DNA from: Paraprevotella sp.
GTDB taxonomy: Bacteria; Bacteroidota; Bacteroidia; Bacteroidales; Bacteroidaceae
Reading direction: 5' to 3'
DNA length: 44,169 bases
Assembly: GCA_017937925.1 (NCBI GenBank)
Contig: JAGBCQ010000015.1
Coordinates: forward strand, 1-44,169
Every line of letters starts with the position of its first letter. Position 1 is the first letter of the stretch. The translations under genes and the position numbers were made by a program. Positions 42,054 to 44,169 of this stretch are shown here, piece by piece. The notes under the pieces were generated by a model, which saw only the letters and a program-made list of their open reading frames with translations, ran no database searches and was not told the DNA's origin.

Positions 42054-43195
42054 TTTAGTACGTTTTCATTAAGAAATAATTGTGTTTCCTCTATGCTGTT
42101 TTGGTATATGATTGTATCGTTTTTGAAAATGCAAATTATCGAGCTTTCAGGAAAGAAATCAAAGTCCTTCCAAAATTTTTTAGGATTCTCAACATTAAGC
42201 AATGGTACGTGATAATGATCATTGGCATGTACCTTAAATGGGTCTTCAATACCTCTTTCTTTATTTTCTTTTCTTTCAACATTCAGTATCCAAAAAGAAT
42301 ACTTTGTATAGGTATAGCTGAGTTTTTCAAAACGCAGAATATTATAATAGACATTAGAATTAACAATGTCATCAATAAAACAAATTTTATATGGTTCGTT
42401 ATATTCACTAAAATTTTTGGTTTCGCCAAGTTCATTAGTGACGTTAAATGAGAATACTTTTTCAGTTTTTCCCCAAATACTTCCATATTCAAAGTATGTA
42501 ATGATAAATCTCGTTAAATATAGAGAACACCAAACGATAATCCCTAATATAATAGGAATGCTAATGTAAATCAATACTTTGTTACCTTTGATATAATGCA
42601 AGATTACTCCAATTGTATAGCCAACAAATAATAAACAATATCTAGAGAATGCGTATGCATATTTTACTGAAAAATTATTCCATAACCATCCTCCGGTTTC
42701 TATTGTAGTAATAATTATAGGTAGGATCATCCCAATCGATAATGGTATGATGATTCTTTTTAATTGATGCCTTTTATTCTTGAGGAATTTTTCTATCCAA
42801 TAGGATATAATAATAGCTGATGCAACTATGACGCAAAATGAGTATGTTATTTCACTCTTAGTGTGAAATTCTCCTATTATAGTGGTGAAAAACAAAGGAG
42901 TTAATGTACATATTTCGCTTAAAAAAGCATCAATTCGTCGTGCTTTATTTAGGAAACTGACAACAAATAGCGCTCCTATTAAGATAAGATAGACATGCAA
43001 TTCACCAATGATTCTTAACCAATGAAATTCTATGTGAATGAATCTCATCGAAAGATACAATATCCAAATTGCGATTGAATAGAAGAAAAACTTATAACCC
43101 AATTTATTTTTCAAGTATTCCATTGCATGGGAAATAAAAAGCCATATCACATGATTTTTGTGCATTACAATCACTTTTCTTACATTGTCTATCAT
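42050..43195 (-). CDS. multi-TM protein with possible thioredoxin-like C-terminal domain
   Basis: 381 residues. About seven membrane helices up to residue 232 (33-53, 60-83, 95-110, 117-137, 148-166, 183-202, 207-230), then a soluble domain (245-381). The soluble part reads like a TlpA/thioredoxin fold: FSFNVTNELGETKNFSEY, then EPYKICFIDDI where the CxxC would be, then YSFWILNVERKE, and finally FFPESSIICIFKNDTIIYQ, similar to the cis-Pro/IDxxGxI strand. The redox CxxC is missing, so it would bind rather than reduce. Fold by pattern only. It starts 3 bases after the 48-codon peptide gene and overlaps the regulator start by 4 bases. Confidence 0.75.
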   Translation of the reverse strand: MIDNVRKVIVMHKNHVIWLFISHAMEYLKNKLGYKFFFYSIAIWILYLSMRFIHIEFHWLRIIGELHVYLILIGALFVVSFLNKARRIDAFLSEICTLTPLFFTTIIGEFHTKSEITYSFCVIVASAIIISYWIEKFLKNKRHQLKRIIIPLSIGMILPIIITTIETGGWLWNNFSVKYAYAFSRYCLLFVGYTIGVILHYIKGNKVLIYISIPIILGIIVWCSLYLTRFIITYFEYGSIWGKTEKVFSFNVTNELGETKNFSEYNEPYKICFIDDIVNSNVYYNILRFEKLSYTYTKYSFWILNVERKENKERGIEDPFKVHANDHYHVPLLNVENPKKFWKDFDFFPESSIICIFKNDTIIYQNSIEETQLFLNENVLK

Positions 43196-43198
43196 TTC

Positions 43199-43345
43199 CT
43201 ATATAACATCACAATCTTTATTTTGAGAGGTTTCCGATTTACTAGAATTTCTCTCAATAATAAACGTTTCATAATTGCCTTCTTTATCTAGCATGGTGTG
43301 TCCTCCAAACCACACAGTAAAGTATAAAATCGCTAAATTTCTCAT
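43199..43345 (-). CDS. 48-residue peptide gene with Gly-Gly motif, first in the regulator operon
   Basis: Minus-strand ORF from ATG at 43345-43343 to TAG at 43201-43199. The N-terminal part is hydrophobic (MRNLAILYFTVWFGG, Gly-Gly at 14-15); the rest is polar and acidic (LDKEGNYETFIIERNSS, ending NKDCDVI) with a single Cys at 45. It lies 21 bases after a consensus -7 element and 3 bases before the next gene, exactly where the first gene of the operon should be. An in-frame inner ATG (43294-43292), preceded by GGAGGA, would give a 31-residue form without the leader; the Gly-Gly codons themselves make that Shine-Dalgarno. Secreted/processed peptide or leader peptide are both possible. No homology is known to me. 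Confidence 0.5.
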   Translation of the reverse strand: MRNLAILYFTVWFGGHTMLDKEGNYETFIIERNSSKSETSQNKDCDVI

Positions 43346-43365
43346 TCAGTTGCTGAATTTTAGTG

Positions 43366-43397
43366 CAAAATTAGACAGACAAACTTAATCTTCCAAA
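43366..43397 (-). promoter_or_regulatory. promoter of the peptide-membrane protein-regulator operon
   Basis: Minus strand: TTTG at 43394-43397, 20 bases, TAATTTTG at 43366-43373, both exact. An AAATGCGAA element (43406-43414) lies exactly 8 bases upstream of the TTTG. Confidence 0.7.
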
Positions 43398-43404
43398 GAA
43401 TTTT

Positions 43405-43415
43405 ATTCGCATTTT
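43405..43415 (-). promoter_or_regulatory. AAATGCGAA element, copy 2
   Basis: AAAATGCGAAT on the minus strand, 8 bases upstream of the -33 box of the peptide operon. The position is typical for an activator contacting RNA polymerase. Confidence 0.6.
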
Positions 43416-43481
43416 AATTGTCTTCAAAATTAGTAAGACGTTGGATATTAGTTAGATATAAAAATATAAATCTGTTTGAAT

Positions 43482-43492
43482 ATTCGCATTTT
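43482..43492 (-). promoter_or_regulatory. AAATGCGAA element, copy 3
   Basis: AAAATGCGAAT on the minus strand, 77 bases from copy 2. No promoter at matching distance. Confidence 0.5.
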
Positions 43493-43566
43493 CATTTTAT
43501 GATGTAAAAAATCGTTTCTTGTTTATCTCCGATGTCCGAAGTGAGGATTGCAAGGACGTTATTTAT

Positions 43567-43577
43567 AAAATGCGAAT
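43567..43577 (+). promoter_or_regulatory. AAATGCGAA element, copy 4
   Basis: AAAATGCGAAT on the plus strand, 85 bases from copy 3. No promoter at matching distance. Confidence 0.5.
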
Positions 43578-43644
43578 AAGAAAAAAACGGCATAAAGTTA
43601 TAACTGCCTGTAACATAGTTGTATATCGATTAAATACTGATGAT

Positions 43645-43655
43645 GAAATGCGAAC
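43645..43655 (+). promoter_or_regulatory. AAATGCGAA element, copy 5
   Basis: GAAATGCGAAC on the plus strand, 78 bases from copy 4. The core 43646-43654 ends exactly 8 bases before the TTTG of the lipoprotein promoter, mirroring copy 2. Confidence 0.55.
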
Positions 43656-43662
43656 AAAAATA

Positions 43663-43694
43663 TTTGGAATAATCCTATAGATAGTTGAATTTTG
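43663..43694 (+). promoter_or_regulatory. promoter of the short lipoprotein gene
   Basis: TTTG at 43663-43666, 20 bases, GAATTTTG at 43687-43694 (one mismatch). The ATG at 43727 follows 32 bases later. Confidence 0.55.
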
Positions 43695-43726
43695 TACCCG
43701 AATATAATTAATAAATAAAAATACCT

Positions 43727-44032
43727 ATGAGAACATTATTATTACTCTGTTTGTTATCCTTAGTCTTTTGTTCATGCAATGATTTAAGAGTAAACGGTGT
43801 GCTTAAAAATGCCGGTAAAAATAGAAGTGAGTTTGAAACCGTATTACGGCATTATGAGAATGAACCGATGAAACTACAAGCAGCACGTTTCCTTATTGAA
43901 AATATGGACGTGCATTATTCACATGGAGGTGATGCCGTTGATGAATACAATAAATACATCGATAGTGTCTTTACACACTGCAACGGAGATAGAGCATTTT
44001 GGATAATGAAGTATGATACAATTTTGAGTTAA
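43727..44032 (+). CDS. short lipoprotein resembling the N-terminal module of transglutaminase-like proteins
   Basis: 101 residues. Lipoprotein signal LSLVFCSC (Cys17). The body NRSEFETVLRHYENEPMKLQAARFLIENMDVHYS is, from memory, the N-terminal helical segment of large Bacteroidetes transglutaminase-like lipoproteins. Here the reading frame stops at 101 residues and no continuation is seen in other frames before the next gene. It is either a free-standing paralogue or a truncated remnant. It is driven by the promoter with AAATGCGAA copy 5 and faces away from the regulator operon. Confidence 0.72.
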   Translation: MRTLLLLCLLSLVFCSCNDLRVNGVLKNAGKNRSEFETVLRHYENEPMKLQAARFLIENMDVHYSHGGDAVDEYNKYIDSVFTHCNGDRAFWIMKYDTILS

Positions 44033-44053
44033 CTTATTTATTTTCTACATTTG
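44023..44053 (+). promoter_or_regulatory. promoter of the partial lipoprotein at the window end
   Basis: TTTG at 44023-44026, 19 bases, TACATTTG at 44046-44053, an exact consensus. The -33 lies within the last codons of the preceding gene. Confidence 0.55.
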
Positions 44054-44106
44054 TACTATTAGTAAGCGGATTAGTAATAAGTTATTATTTGAATTAAGAT
44101 AATGAA

Positions 44107-44169
44107 ATGAAAGTAATAGCATGTTTATGTCTCTTCATATTATACTCTTCTTGTCTCAAGAGTAGTCAA
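44107..44169 (+). CDS. lipoprotein, N-terminal part (runs off the window)
   Basis: The frame from ATG at 44107 reads 21 residues to the window edge: a short basic start (MKVIA), a hydrophobic core and a lipobox-like end (FILYSSC, Cys16), then LKSS. An ATG at 44102 stops after one further codon and is excluded. A consensus promoter at 44023-44053 supports it. Too short to assign; it may be the next member of the same lipoprotein group. Confidence 0.6.
   Translation, partial: MKVIACLCLFILYSSCLKSSQ

Overview
The window reads as chromosomal DNA of a Bacteroidales bacterium (Bacteroides/Prevotella-like; the family cannot be fixed from sequence alone). Three things point there: promoter elements of the Bacteroidetes type (TTTG, about 19-22 bases, then TAnnTTTG) in front of most operons; lineage-typical genes (type III glutamine synthetase, GH97 glycosidase, DUF4348, DUF4421, DUF4286, a bile-salt-hydrolase-like secreted enzyme, a membrane TPR-HTH regulator); and many lipoprotein signals of the form hydrophobic-S/A-C. 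No tRNA, rRNA, CRISPR array, insertion sequence or phage gene was seen.

Layout. 1-758: start of a secreted protein, a structured leader, and a rod-shaped RNA resembling 6S RNA with its own promoter and terminator. 759-6903 (minus): aguA-aguB-glnN-GH97, a tight operon joining agmatine breakdown to glutamine synthesis. 6995-10140 (plus): fetAB-like iron export transporter, a Nif3-like protein and a zinc-ribbon coiled-coil protein. 10328-13815 (minus): DASS-type anion symporter, choloylglycine-hydrolase-family enzyme, stand-alone HsdR N-domain protein. 13875-18897 (plus): AMP nucleosidase, holA, a very AT-rich 768-base gap, an XRE-type regulator, pyrK-pyrD. 19116-21767 (minus): MBL-fold hydrolase, murB, DUF4348 lipoprotein. 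21898-23310 (plus): pheS and a hotdog thioesterase. 23421-32832 (minus): Tyr-rich lipoprotein, a 22-base palindromic tandem repeat, then a long run hisH-hisA-hisF-hisIE-ftsE-lysC-lysA-glycosyltransferase-MATE. 32959-35422 (minus): two-domain ABC ATPase, ruvC, DUF4286. 35533-39756: DUF1573 protein, UDG-family/DUF4421/Gfo-Idh-MocA operon, a membrane protein.

The most unusual part is 40088-44169. A membrane-spanning one-component regulator (lipoprotein signal, periplasmic TPRs, one TM helix, coiled coil, HTH) lies in an operon behind a multi-TM protein with a possible thioredoxin-like C-domain. That protein is itself preceded by an unannotated 48-codon peptide gene with a Gly-Gly motif. Five copies of the element AAATGCGAA flank these genes. 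Two of them sit exactly 8 bases upstream of the -33 TTTG of two divergent promoters, one for the peptide operon and one for a short lipoprotein gene. This looks like a self-contained envelope signalling locus and is the best candidate for an undescribed system here.
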